NCBI GenBank assembly: GCA_050291365.1
Contig: JBNKJS010000041.1
Coordinates: 124,001 to 188,000 of the forward strand
Origin: JAAGZL01 sp050291365
GTDB lineage: Bacteria > Pseudomonadota > Gammaproteobacteria > Chromatiales > Chromatiaceae
Direction of reading: 5' to 3'
Length of the DNA stretch: 64,000 nt
The position numbers were made by a program, and so were the translations under genes. The notes beneath the pieces were generated by a model. The model did no database searches. It saw only the letters and a program-made list of their open reading frames with translations, and was not told where the DNA came from. Positions 32,011 through 40,616 of this stretch are shown here, in pieces; position 1 is the stretch's first letter, and every line of letters begins with the position of its first letter.

Positions 32011-33732
32011 CTATTTACATGACAACATAACCTGGTTCCGGCCTGCATCCTTGGCTGCATACATAGCCTTATCAGCCGCCTCCAGCAGACTTTCAAAACA
32101 TACCCCATGAGCTGGATACCCCGCCACACCTATGCTTACTGTCACTTTCAGGTCTCTATGTCCATTTATACAGAAGCGGCTAGATGCCACCTCTTCACAC
32201 AGACGATGAGCCAGCTCAAGGGCTTTTTCCGGAGTTGTCTCAGGCAGTATAATTACAAACTCTTCACCACCGTATCGGGACACATAGTCCTGGGTGCGCA
32301 CCTCTACCATCAACAGCTCTGCCAATGAACGAAGTATCTCATCACCGGCCATATGACCATAAGTGTCATTAACCTTTTTAAACCAATCTATGTCCAACAT
32401 AAACAGGGAAAGGGGTCTTTTATAACGGTGCGCACGCTCAATTTCGTCTTGCAAACGTCGTTCCAGCTCGCCCCGATTGTATAGCCCGGTCAAGGCATCG
32501 TGGATTGCCAGATGCTCCAGTTCCGCTTCCATCTGTTTGCGTTCAGTGATATCACGCATTGTACCGACCGCATGCCAACGGCCACTAATACGCACCGCCG
32601 TAACCGAGACCTCAGCCGGAAACTCCTCACCGTTCTTACGCCAGGTTCTTACCTCTATGGTCTCACCAACATATGGGCCTAAGCCTGAATCAATAAAATT
32701 ACTATAACCTTTGTGATAAGCATTTAAGTCACATGGATGAAGAAGCAGCTTGTGCAGTTCTACACCCATTACATCATGGCTACTATAGCCGGTAATCTTC
32801 TCAGCAGCGCTATTCCAGAACACCACCTCACCTTTATCATTAATCATTACGATGGCATCTAAGGAAGACCTTGCTATCCCTTCAAAACGCTCATTGCTCT
32901 CATTTAGAGATTTGAGAGACTCTTGTAACTCCAGGGTGCGCTCTTCTACCTGATGTTCCAAATTTCTGGTGTAATCCTGAATTTTCTTATGCGAATGTTC
33001 CAGGTCGCTCAGTAACTCATTAAAGGCACCTCCTAATTCACCCATCTCATTCTGATCAGTTACAACAACCCGTTGACTAAGATCCTGCTGATTATCACGT
33101 ATATGGTCAATTGCCTTAAGTAGCTGCTGCAGTGGCCAGAAAAGAAGCCTGTTGAGAACCGGAACCATTACTAACAACATTATTAGCAGTGTGCCTAAGG
33201 CTATGAGCACTGTTACTTGTATTAATCCCTCCAGTTTAGAGTTAACTATGGAATTAGGTATGCCTATTACAATCATGCCTACCTTGACACCGCCCGGCTG
33301 TTTTACCGGCACCATGGCATCAATAAACAGTTCTCCTCCAGTCTCCGATTGAGCAATCAACTCTTTACCGGTTCCGATCAAGGATAGATGCGGCGCAATT
33401 ATGGTTTCAGCTTTAATACCATCAGGCAGACTACTGAACAGGGGTGTGCCGTGGATGGTGACCACCATGGCATAGGCGACATTCTCATGATTTTTCACTA
33501 CCTCCTGGCACTGCTGCTCAAAGCCGCTCAGTTCCCATAGAGGTATCCCAAACCTAAGCAGATGTTCCAACTGCTGAGCCAGTATCCTACCTACCACCAA
33601 ACCATTCTGCTCCAGATCCTTACGGTAATGGGAATGAAACAGACTACCTATGCTCAAGGCGGTTGCGATAAAAGCAAACACAGTGACTGCCAGCACTATT
33701 GTAAGTAATTTGTTACGTATCGAATGTCGCAT
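32011..33732 (-). CDS. Membrane-bound HAMP-PAS-GGDEF diguanylate cyclase
   Basis: A 573-residue protein. First membrane helix (about 7-30), a periplasmic domain of about 140 residues, second helix (about 170-195), HAMP (about 195-250), coiled coil, PAS (about 275-400) and GGDEF (about 410-570) with GGEEF as the active-type motif. It begins right after the gene for an ABC-type substrate-binding protein (18 bases), so the periplasmic protein probably presents a ligand to this cyclase. I chose ATG 33732; a TTG at 33741 is possible. Confidence 0.88.
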   Translation of the reverse strand: MRHSIRNKLLTIVLAVTVFAFIATALSIGSLFHSHYRKDLEQNGLVVGRILAQQLEHLLRFGIPLWELSGFEQQCQEVVKNHENVAYAMVVTIHGTPLFSSLPDGIKAETIIAPHLSLIGTGKELIAQSETGGELFIDAMVPVKQPGGVKVGMIVIGIPNSIVNSKLEGLIQVTVLIALGTLLIMLLVMVPVLNRLLFWPLQQLLKAIDHIRDNQQDLSQRVVVTDQNEMGELGGAFNELLSDLEHSHKKIQDYTRNLEHQVEERTLELQESLKSLNESNERFEGIARSSLDAIVMINDKGEVVFWNSAAEKITGYSSHDVMGVELHKLLLHPCDLNAYHKGYSNFIDSGLGPYVGETIEVRTWRKNGEEFPAEVSVTAVRISGRWHAVGTMRDITERKQMEAELEHLAIHDALTGLYNRGELERRLQDEIERAHRYKRPLSLFMLDIDWFKKVNDTYGHMAGDEILRSLAELLMVEVRTQDYVSRYGGEEFVIILPETTPEKALELAHRLCEEVASSRFCINGHRDLKVTVSIGVAGYPAHGVCFESLLEAADKAMYAAKDAGRNQVMLSCK

Positions 33733-33750
33733 AATCTTCAATGGGACTAA

Positions 33751-34797
33751 TTACTTCTCCCATTCATAACTAGAGATGACCTTGGTCGCAAGTAAAGTGC
33801 CGGTCTGAATTTTGATCCCCAGCTGTCTTGCCCTGCGCAGGCTGATAATCGGCTCACCCATGCGTGTGGGCATCATATGTAGCTGGCCAGGACTTCTGCC
33901 ACCAATAAGGATCTCGCGAGCTAATTTACCCGCTTGCAACCCTTGAGCATAACCTGATACCGCCACCGCACACAGAGTTCCAGCAGCTACCCGATTTCCC
34001 CAGAAGCTAAAATCCGGCAAACGACTATTTTCCGCGGTCCAACGCAGCACATCACTATAGGGAACATTTCTACCCGCTCCATCCTTGAATGTGAATATAC
34101 CGAGGAGTCCTACTGCATCTACCTTATCCTGGTATGCAAGAATCTTCCGCTTATACTCGTCGAAAGTCTTTATCTGCTCCCAAGCCACCACCTCCAGGTC
34201 AGGGATCTCCTTTAGCCTGGACTGCATACGTTTCATCACTCCATGCCAGCTGGGACCATCGTCATAGATGACAGCTATGCGCCGCACACCTGGAGCAATC
34301 TCCCGTAACAGACTGATAGTCTGCACAAAATGCTCCTGCTCCAGCACACCAGTAACATTATTGGATTTATGGAATCCGTAACCCTCTGGCGCCGTGTTCA
34401 CGCCGCTAAAAACGAATGGTATTTTAGCGCCTAAATAGTGGCTTGTTACGTACTTCTGGGCATTATCATCACTGGTATAAATTAGATCAGGACGCCAATC
34501 ATCAATCAGCTTTCGAGCCTGTTGTCCCGCTTTCTCTTTCGACTCTTCATCACTGTGGCGTTTGGTATCCATCTCGAATACCCGGTACTCCACATCAACA
34601 CCAGACAGTGCCTCCTGAAAACCGGTGAACTGGCTTTCAGTCCACTCCCAGGGCTGGTGATGGCTCATGATATGGAGGATACGAAATGAACTTACTCTAC
34701 CATCGTCTTGACCGACAACAGATGTTGCGACAGCTAACCATAACCAGATATAAGCCAACAAACGCATAAACATCGATTTGGAGTGGCATCTAATCAT
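33751..34797 (-). CDS. ABC-type periplasmic substrate-binding protein
   Basis: A protein of about 348 residues with an N-terminal signal peptide (MFMRLLAYIWLWLAVATSVV) and a type I periplasmic-binding fold: FRILHIMSHHQPWEWTESQF, RPDLIYTSDDNAQKYVT, GVRRIAVIYDDGP, SGYAQGLQAGKLAREIL. It resembles the family of putative substrate-binding proteins found without permeases near signalling genes. No ABC permease or ATPase is adjacent; the next gene is a diguanylate cyclase, so it is likely a sensory rather than transport protein. The start is uncertain (GTG 34806, ATG 34797 or ATG 34767); I chose 34797 for its GAGAAG spacing. Confidence 0.82.
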   Translation of the reverse strand: MIRCHSKSMFMRLLAYIWLWLAVATSVVGQDDGRVSSFRILHIMSHHQPWEWTESQFTGFQEALSGVDVEYRVFEMDTKRHSDEESKEKAGQQARKLIDDWRPDLIYTSDDNAQKYVTSHYLGAKIPFVFSGVNTAPEGYGFHKSNNVTGVLEQEHFVQTISLLREIAPGVRRIAVIYDDGPSWHGVMKRMQSRLKEIPDLEVVAWEQIKTFDEYKRKILAYQDKVDAVGLLGIFTFKDGAGRNVPYSDVLRWTAENSRLPDFSFWGNRVAAGTLCAVAVSGYAQGLQAGKLAREILIGGRSPGQLHMMPTRMGEPIISLRRARQLGIKIQTGTLLATKVISSYEWEK

Positions 34798-35083
34798 TGT
34801 GCACACTTCTCATTATTTATAGTTATGTACCAGACATCTCTACTATTAAGAATAGAACAATTCAAAACCTAAATACATACCTTTTATCTGGTAGTTTTGC
34901 AAAACAGTTCAGATTCATGTGTTAATATCATGGCTATCTACAGCTGAATTAAGAAGCAAATAGAATATTGCTGTCAAATCAGACTGTTAGATGAAATGCT
35001 TGTTAAATCTGATCCCTGTTTTCAATGCAATAATAAAATACCTGGCTTTTGGCGTTTAACAATCAAAAAAATGGGGTAGGCTT

Positions 35084-35272
35084 ATGACCAAACAGAACTG
35101 CGCCATCTGCGCCTTTCGCGCAAAATATGACAATAACCCAGGCTCCTTTACCGGTAGACTGTGGCGTTGGCACATCAACTTCTGTCCTGGCTGGAAACAA
35201 TTTTTTATTTCACTTTCTCCAGAGGAAAAGACTAAGATTGCAGATAACTATAGTTTTAATAAATATCGATAA
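35084..35272 (+). CDS. Small conserved-looking cysteine protein, unknown function
   Basis: A 62-residue protein with CAIC near the start (Cys6, Cys9), a tryptophan-rich centre GRLWRWHINFCPGWKQFF and a charged helix at the end. Two cysteines plus histidine and a third cysteine could bind a metal or cofactor. No function known to me. GGGGTAGG lies shortly before the ATG. It precedes the CNNM/CBS gene by about 30 bases. Confidence 0.6.
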   Translation: MTKQNCAICAFRAKYDNNPGSFTGRLWRWHINFCPGWKQFFISLSPEEKTKIADNYSFNKYR

Positions 35273-35302
35273 CCCAATTAATTCAACAACTATTTTGCCA
35301 GT

Positions 35303-36358
35303 ATGACCCTACTCATAGTTTATATAGCCGTCGCCCTACTCTTCTCGTTTTTGTGTTCTATCTATGAAGCGGTACTCCTAAGCATAACTACTGCCCATAT
35401 CAGTGTACTTGAGCAGGATGGAAAATCATCCGGCCCACTACTGCGTAAACTAAAGGGTGATATAAACAAACCGCTGGCTGCAATTCTGACCCTCAACACC
35501 ATTGCCCACACTGTAGGGGCCGTTGGTGCCGGCGCTCAGGCCATGATTGTGTTTGGCGATGCCTGGGTGGGATTAATCTCTGCCATACTGACCCTGATGA
35601 TTCTGGTGTTCTCTGAGATTATTCCTAAAACACTGGGCGCAACATACTGGCGCGGACTGGCTGGCGTTACTGCTTACAGCCTCAAATACCTAATAAAGAT
35701 TCTATATCCGTTTGTTTGGTTATCTGAACTGCTGACCCGAGGTCTTTCTCACAGTTCAAAAATAGATGGATTCAGCCGTGAAGAGTTCGCCGCCATGGCC
35801 GATCTAGGAGAACAGGAAGGACAGCTGGAAGAACGGGAATCACGCATCCTGAAAAACATGTTCCTGCTGCACGAAACAGTAGTAACAGACGCAATGACTC
35901 CACGTCCCGTTGTATTCTCACTACCTGAATCTTTGACGGTTGATGAGTACTTTGAAAAACATTATGACTCACGCTTTTCCCGCATCCCTGTATATGCTGA
36001 AGATAATGAAATATTTACCGGCTTTGTACTCAAAGACGATTTGTTGCTGGCTCAGGCACGTCAAAACACTGGAAATACCCTCAAAACCTATCGACGTAAT
36101 CTTCATGCCTTATCGGATAAGCTATCACTCTCCGATGCCTTTGATGAAGTACTGCATCGGCGCGCGCACATTATGGTAATCGTTGATGAGTACGGGGGAA
36201 TGGAAGGCATTATTACCATGGAAGATATCCTGGAGACCCTGCTCGGACTGGAAATAATGGACGAAAGTGACAAAGCTGCCGACATGCAGGAGTATGCACG
36301 TCGCATGTGGAAGAAACGAGCACAGGAGATGGGAATTGCTTTGCCGAAGGATGATTGA
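35303..36358 (+). CDS. CNNM/CBS domain membrane protein (hemolysin C/CorC family)
   Basis: A 351-residue protein. An N-terminal CNNM domain with four membrane helices (about 1-150; FSEIIPKTLGATYWRG is the family signature), then two CBS domains (about 195-315, with DAMTPRPVVFSLPE and VDEYGGMEGIITMEDILETLLG). Relatives (YtfL, CorC, YoaE types) take part in magnesium or cobalt efflux or related ion homeostasis. The C-terminal CorC_HlyC domain is missing, giving a short form. No operon partner. Confidence 0.85.
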   Translation: MTLLIVYIAVALLFSFLCSIYEAVLLSITTAHISVLEQDGKSSGPLLRKLKGDINKPLAAILTLNTIAHTVGAVGAGAQAMIVFGDAWVGLISAILTLMILVFSEIIPKTLGATYWRGLAGVTAYSLKYLIKILYPFVWLSELLTRGLSHSSKIDGFSREEFAAMADLGEQEGQLEERESRILKNMFLLHETVVTDAMTPRPVVFSLPESLTVDEYFEKHYDSRFSRIPVYAEDNEIFTGFVLKDDLLLAQARQNTGNTLKTYRRNLHALSDKLSLSDAFDEVLHRRAHIMVIVDEYGGMEGIITMEDILETLLGLEIMDESDKAADMQEYARRMWKKRAQEMGIALPKDD

Positions 36359-36366
36359 GTTAATAA

Positions 36367-36819
36367 TTAGCCGCTGAATCTAAACATCATCAGATTAGTC
36401 TGCTTCCAACCCCTACTTGCATAAAACTCTAACGCGGCTCTATTCTCAATATCTGCTGCCAGCTGTAACCGTGTAAGCCCGTTATCTTGCGCCCACAGGT
36501 GTAAATAATCTAACAGAGCGGCACCAACTCCTTTTCTACGGAAATCTTTATCCACCACCACATCCTCAACCAGTCCAACATAGCCACCCTCAGCGGTTGA
36601 TACTAGAACCTGCAGTGTGGCCATACCTATGATTCCACCCTGGCTTTCTGCAATCACAATATGTGCGCCCAGTGTATCTAGTAACAGGGTTAAACCTCTG
36701 CGCTGTTTCTCTTCATCTGAAACAAAGTCGGACTCAATGGAAAAAAGCTGTGATAGTAGACATGACATCCCACTGACATCAGACTCTTTTGCAGAACGTA
36801 TCTGCACCGGGCTATTCAT
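36367..36819 (-). CDS. GNAT family N-acetyltransferase
   Basis: A 150-residue protein with the GNAT acetyl-CoA site VDKDFRRKGVGAALLDYLH (about 89-107), preceded by VGLVEDVVV, and a terminal FYASRGWKQTNLMMFRF typical of the fold. The substrate is unknown. It starts two bases after the draG stop codon and is therefore the last gene of the nifQ-draG unit. Confidence 0.86.
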   Translation of the reverse strand: MNSPVQIRSAKESDVSGMSCLLSQLFSIESDFVSDEEKQRRGLTLLLDTLGAHIVIAESQGGIIGMATLQVLVSTAEGGYVGLVEDVVVDKDFRRKGVGAALLDYLHLWAQDNGLTRLQLAADIENRAALEFYASRGWKQTNLMMFRFSG

Positions 36820-36821
36820 CC

Positions 36822-37760
36822 TTAAGCCCTCTGTTCAGCTAGCTCTAGCAGATCCAATGCCTGTTTTTCACAGGCTACCCTAACCTTAGGATTCAGCGCC
36901 TTGAGCCAGGGCTTGGGTATGGCATCAACACCATAAGTGGCTCCAGCCAGCATGCCGGCAATAGCGCCGGTAGTATCTGCATCGCCACCCCTATTAACCA
37001 CATCAATAAGGATCGTTTCAAAACTATCATTGGTAAAAAAAGCCTGAAACACCACCTTCAAGGTATGTACGATCCAGGCACTGGGGTTTTGCGCCTTTTT
37101 GCTATCAAAGCGGTAGGGCTTATGTTCCGCCACCAGTGCATCTGCTATGTCTTTAAAATCTTCCTTTGGCGCTCCATTCAGAGCTGCCACTGTCATCCGT
37201 AATACCGCTTCGGTACCCGCATCTGCCTGTGGATTGTTGTGGGTAACATGGGACTGAATACGGGATACCTCAACCACCTTTTCATAAGGTGCATTCCAGT
37301 AAGCAAGTGCAATTGGCACCGAACGCATGCAGGCACCGTTGCCAGCGTCAAATTCGTTTTCTGGCGAGAAGGGCTCACCAGTGTTGCGATAATGTACAAT
37401 GCCTCTTCTAACAGTGTTGCCAATATCTACTGGCTTAGTGCGCATCCAATCACTGAAGGCCTCGGCCGCTGCAGTAGCCACAACACCACCATTTTCTAGA
37501 ATTGATTTTCCAAGGGCGAGACTCATCTCGGTATCGTCAGTCACATGGCCCGGTTTCAGGTGCAACCAACCTCCTCCTATGATCTTGTCATGGATTCCGT
37601 ATTTGTGCTCTATCTCCCGTGGAGTAAGAAACTCCGTTGTAGCGCCCAAGGCATCACCCACCGCCACGCCAAGGTATGCGCCAACCGCTCGTCTTTTCAA
37701 ATCCTTTTGCAGAATATCCGATGAAGTCAGACCCGCTAGCCTGCGAAAAGAGAACATCAC
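36822..37760 (-). CDS. draG: DraG, ADP-ribosyl-dinitrogen-reductase hydrolase
   Basis: A 312-residue protein of the ADP-ribosylglycohydrolase family. Metal-binding signatures are TDDTEMS (residues 74-80) and NRGGDADTTGAIAGM (about 257-271), both with the required Asp/Thr residues, plus GVAVGDALGATTEF near 31-44. DraG removes ADP-ribose from Arg101 of NifH and restores activity. It overlaps the end of nifQ by four bases. Its counterpart draT lies 20 kb away beside nifH. Confidence 0.93.
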   Translation of the reverse strand: MMFSFRRLAGLTSSDILQKDLKRRAVGAYLGVAVGDALGATTEFLTPREIEHKYGIHDKIIGGGWLHLKPGHVTDDTEMSLALGKSILENGGVVATAAAEAFSDWMRTKPVDIGNTVRRGIVHYRNTGEPFSPENEFDAGNGACMRSVPIALAYWNAPYEKVVEVSRIQSHVTHNNPQADAGTEAVLRMTVAALNGAPKEDFKDIADALVAEHKPYRFDSKKAQNPSAWIVHTLKVVFQAFFTNDSFETILIDVVNRGGDADTTGAIAGMLAGATYGVDAIPKPWLKALNPKVRVACEKQALDLLELAEQRA

Positions 37761-38347
37761 TCCTCCGGCCCAAAGCAGTCCTGGTAATCAGTGCATACTT
37801 CGCAACTTGGTGCGCGGCAAACATAGACACCTTCTGCCGAACAGAGCTGCTTATATAGAAACTTCTTCCACTTCATATCCCTGTTATTCGATGCTGCCAA
37901 GGATTGGAAATTAAAATTAAATAATCTAGACAGATCGTCGCGCGACCAGAGACCAAGATCCTGCCACAGATGATCCCTGCCCATACAGCCAGATACCAGG
38001 ATCTGTGCCATCCACATCTCAGACTGGTTGCCATGGGTACGACCCTGCATTAACAAATTTAATAGATCCTCTGACTCTGGCGACCTGGTCAGATCAAGTC
38101 TGCGACCGGGATTAGGTACGGCATCAATATGATATTGCGGAAAGTGATGGAGCATCATGCTCATGAACATCTCCGGGTCCAGCCCCATCCAATCTGGTAG
38201 CACCGCTTCATTCACCGCCCAACTTGCATAGATGCGCGCCAGCAGTTCAGTATTTTCATATCCGTAGCTATGATCTATCCGGCTATGATCCAACAACCAG
38301 AAATAGATATCTTTGCGTGTCTCCATGCTGGTCTTATCTGAACACAT
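37757..38347 (-). CDS. nifQ: NifQ, molybdenum donor for FeMo-cofactor synthesis
   Basis: A 196-residue protein ending with the NifQ cysteine signature CRAPSCEVCTDYQDC (Cx4Cx2Cx5C) at about 178-192, which holds a [Mo-Fe-S] cluster. NifQ passes molybdenum to NifEN. The rest is helical and matches the family (about 170-200 residues). I chose ATG 38347, preceded by GAGG seven bases upstream. First gene of nifQ-draG-GNAT; the gap to fdxN contains a copy of the folded repeat, so read-through from nifB is possible. Confidence 0.92.
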   Translation of the reverse strand: MCSDKTSMETRKDIYFWLLDHSRIDHSYGYENTELLARIYASWAVNEAVLPDWMGLDPEMFMSMMLHHFPQYHIDAVPNPGRRLDLTRSPESEDLLNLLMQGRTHGNQSEMWMAQILVSGCMGRDHLWQDLGLWSRDDLSRLFNFNFQSLAASNNRDMKWKKFLYKQLCSAEGVYVCRAPSCEVCTDYQDCFGPEE

Positions 38348-38409
38348 CACCACACCTCGTACTCAACATGTTGTGGAATCTATGACTAAACGTCATACAC
38401 TCTTATGAA

Positions 38410-38516
38410 ACTAAACGCTAAATCTGACCCACAGGGATGTGGGGCTTGCAAAAGGATTGTAGAAACAATCTTTGCCATACAGCACCTCTCCGACCTTTGC
38501 TGGAATGACAGAGGAG
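38410..38516. repeat. Folded intergenic repeat, copy 2 (between fdxN and nifQ)
   Basis: Contains AATCTGACCCACAGGGATGT and TTGCAAAAGGATTGTAG-AAACAATCTTTGC, the same parts as at 61902-61968. The internal hairpin (GCAAAAGGATTGT with ACAATCTTTGC) is well kept; the outer GGTACA arm has decayed. A GCTGGAATGACAG tail follows, as in the copy near 61980. Confidence 0.72.
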
Positions 38517-38539
38517 TATCAGATCTTCCACTACTTGAA

Positions 38540-38818
38540 TCAACGCGCCTGAATCTCAGCCATCGCGTCTTGTAACTTCAATTGGGGAATACCAGTCAAG
38601 GAGCCTGGTGGATTAACCTCCATCCCCTGGCTATTTAGAATTGCACCTTCGATGGGGCAGATACTGGTGCACTGAGGATCAGCGTAGTCGCCATTGCACT
38701 CGGTACACTTTTTCTCCTCAATCAGAAAATGGGGATCAGCGGCCACTATCGCCTTACTGGGACAGAGTGGTTCACAGGCCCAGCAGTTGATACAACTCTC
38801 TACAATCTTGAATGCCAT
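38540..38818 (-). CDS. fdxN: FdxN-type 2x[4Fe-4S] ferredoxin
   Basis: A 92-residue ferredoxin. First cluster CINCWACEPLCP (about 9-20), second CTECNGDYADPQCTSICP (about 38-55) with the longer spacing of the nif-linked FdxN/VnfG type. It lies ten bases downstream of nifB, a conserved arrangement, and such ferredoxins are thought to support NifB or the nitrogenase. The C-terminal 35 residues are unstructured and Pro/Gly-rich. Confidence 0.9.
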   Translation of the reverse strand: MAFKIVESCINCWACEPLCPSKAIVAADPHFLIEEKKCTECNGDYADPQCTSICPIEGAILNSQGMEVNPPGSLTGIPQLKLQDAMAEIQAR

Positions 38819-38827
38819 GATCTCTCC

Positions 38828-40342
38828 TCAAGCGCTATTTCGTATGGAAAGAGAGAGTGAACTCTCAGCCAGCTTGCCACTGGCCTGCATCTCTCGATAG
38901 ACTGCGGCAACCGCCTCTTCTATGGGTTCATTTGCATGTTCGCCATTTGGTTGGATACCGGCGGCCTCTAATTTCTTCCAGGGAGCGAAACCTACCTGGG
39001 CACAGAGCATAACCTCACATCCCTCCAGGGCACGGATGATTTCCGGTATTTTGCTCTCGCCGCTACCGCACTCACTGGGACCTGTGCAGTAGTTATCTGC
39101 GCGACGAATGCCTACAAAGCGTACATCTGTAGGACTGGCCTCATACACCAAAAACTCTTTGGCCTTGCCGAAGTGCTGATTGATAATTCCGCCACCCTCG
39201 GTGGCAACCGCCATCAACACCGGTCTGGTCTGTTTACTGGGCATCTGAATAGAATCAAGTGATACGGCCACCTCTGTGGCAGACTTAGGTTGATTGCGTT
39301 TGGCCTCTACCTCTGCGTGATACTCTGCACGCTTCTGCATGGCGGCTGCATAGTCGACCTCCATATTTTCCACCTTATCCATGGTGAACTCATCGGCCCG
39401 ATCTTCTCCCAACATACCTACAGCATCGGCCCGACACTGGCGGCAGTGGCGCATCATATTCATATCACCGGCACAACTATCCTGCAGGGTCTGTAGCTCT
39501 TCATGGGTGGGACCACGCTGTCCCATCACACCGTAAAAGGTACCGTGTTCCGGTTCGGCAATCAGGGGCATTACGTTATGCAGAAAGGCCCCCTTCTCTT
39601 TTACTACCTTGCTGACCTCTTCCAGGTGTTTATCGTTAACGCCCGGTATCATTACCGAATTAACCTTAACCAAAACACCGCGCTCAGCCAGCATTTCCAG
39701 TCCTTTCTGCTGCTGCCGGATAAGAATCTTGGATGCCTTGCGCCCGGTGATACGACGGTTGTTCCAGAAGATCCAGGGATAGATCTTGGCACCCACATCT
39801 GGGTCAATACAGTTGATGGTTATGGTTACGTGATCAATGTTGTGTTTGCACAGCTCCTCCACCTGCTCCGGCAGATTAAGGCCGTTGGTGGAGACACAGA
39901 GTTTTATATCAGGCGCCTTCTCAGTGAGCTGACGGAAGGTCTCGAAGGTGCGCTCTGGATTGGCCAGAGGATCACCAGGTCCAGCCACACCCAACACGGT
40001 CATCTGTGGAATATTAGACGCAACCGCAAGCACCTTCTTAACCGCCTGATCTGGAGTCAGAACTTCAGAAACAACACCAGGGCGAGATTCGTTTGAGCAA
40101 TCGTATTTGCGATTGCAGTAGTGGCACTGGATGTTACAGGCCGGGGCCACTGCCACATGCATGCGAGCAAAGTGGTGGTGCGCCTCTTCTGAAAAGCAGG
40201 GGTGATTATGCACCTTGGCGCGGATATGTTCTGGTAGATGGCTGAGCTGATCACTGCTGCCACCACAGCCGGACGCCTCACAACCAGCGCTGGGCTCACA
40301 CTTAGATTCTTGCTGGGATTGGTTGATTACCCCTAATGACAT
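38828..40342 (-). CDS. nifB: NifB, FeMo-cofactor core synthase (radical SAM with NifX-like tail)
   Basis: A 504-residue protein. The radical SAM motif CNIQCHYC gives Cys69, Cys73 and Cys76; the radical SAM domain spans about 55-320. The C-terminal part (about 375-490, PVLMAVATEGGGIINQHFGKAKEF) is a NifX-like domain, as in most proteobacterial NifB. It builds NifB-cofactor from two [4Fe-4S] clusters. Transcribed from its own sigma-54 promoter (40396-40410) with two NifA sites. The N-terminus has several Cys (15, 21, 26) as in other NifB proteins. Confidence 0.96.
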   Translation of the reverse strand: MSLGVINQSQQESKCEPSAGCEASGCGGSSDQLSHLPEHIRAKVHNHPCFSEEAHHHFARMHVAVAPACNIQCHYCNRKYDCSNESRPGVVSEVLTPDQAVKKVLAVASNIPQMTVLGVAGPGDPLANPERTFETFRQLTEKAPDIKLCVSTNGLNLPEQVEELCKHNIDHVTITINCIDPDVGAKIYPWIFWNNRRITGRKASKILIRQQQKGLEMLAERGVLVKVNSVMIPGVNDKHLEEVSKVVKEKGAFLHNVMPLIAEPEHGTFYGVMGQRGPTHEELQTLQDSCAGDMNMMRHCRQCRADAVGMLGEDRADEFTMDKVENMEVDYAAAMQKRAEYHAEVEAKRNQPKSATEVAVSLDSIQMPSKQTRPVLMAVATEGGGIINQHFGKAKEFLVYEASPTDVRFVGIRRADNYCTGPSECGSGESKIPEIIRALEGCEVMLCAQVGFAPWKKLEAAGIQPNGEHANEPIEEAVAAVYREMQASGKLAESSLSLSIRNSA

Positions 40343-40395
40343 TGCTCGGCCTCCTGTGTGCCATCCCGATGTTAAAATTTATTACCATCATTACT

Positions 40396-40410
40396 GCAAA
40401 GGCCATGCCG
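40396..40410 (-). promoter_or_regulatory. Sigma-54 promoter of nifB
   Basis: Minus strand reads CGGCATG-GCCT-TTGC, with GG-N10-GC spacing. The first base differs from consensus. Predicted start near 40384, giving a leader of about 42 bases to the nifB ATG at 40342. Confidence 0.83.
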
Positions 40411-40471
40411 ATTATTTAGCACTTCTTAACTGATTGTATTTACTGGGTATTTTATTTTACTAGCAGATGGA

Positions 40472-40487
40472 TGTAGGCTTAGTGACA
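40472..40487 (-). promoter_or_regulatory. NifA site 1 for nifB
   Basis: Exact TGT-AGGCTTAGTG-ACA, centred about 96 bases upstream of the predicted start. Confidence 0.75.
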
Positions 40488-40503
40488 CGACAAAACCCGG
40501 GAA

Positions 40504-40519
40504 TGTAGCAACCACCACA
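40504..40519 (-). promoter_or_regulatory. NifA site 2 for nifB
   Basis: Exact TGT-AGCAACCACC-ACA, 32 bases (about three helical turns) from site 1, so both could be bound on the same DNA face. Confidence 0.7.
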
Positions 40520-40520
40520 G

Positions 40521-40594
40521 GGTAGAAGCCTAACCCCTGGGCGATTTTCTATATCTGAACAACACAAGGGCAAATCGCCCGCAGCAGCGGGCTC
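40521..40594. repeat. REP-like palindromes between nifB promoter and nifA end
   Basis: A diverged unit at 40521-40547 (GGTAGAAGCC...CTGGGCGATT) and a clean one at 40574-40594 whose arms GCCCGC and GCGGGC can pair. The second lies 23 bases after the nifA stop codon and may act as its terminator. Confidence 0.6.
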
Positions 40595-40616
40595 ATACAT
40601 TGACTGGTTTGTGATT

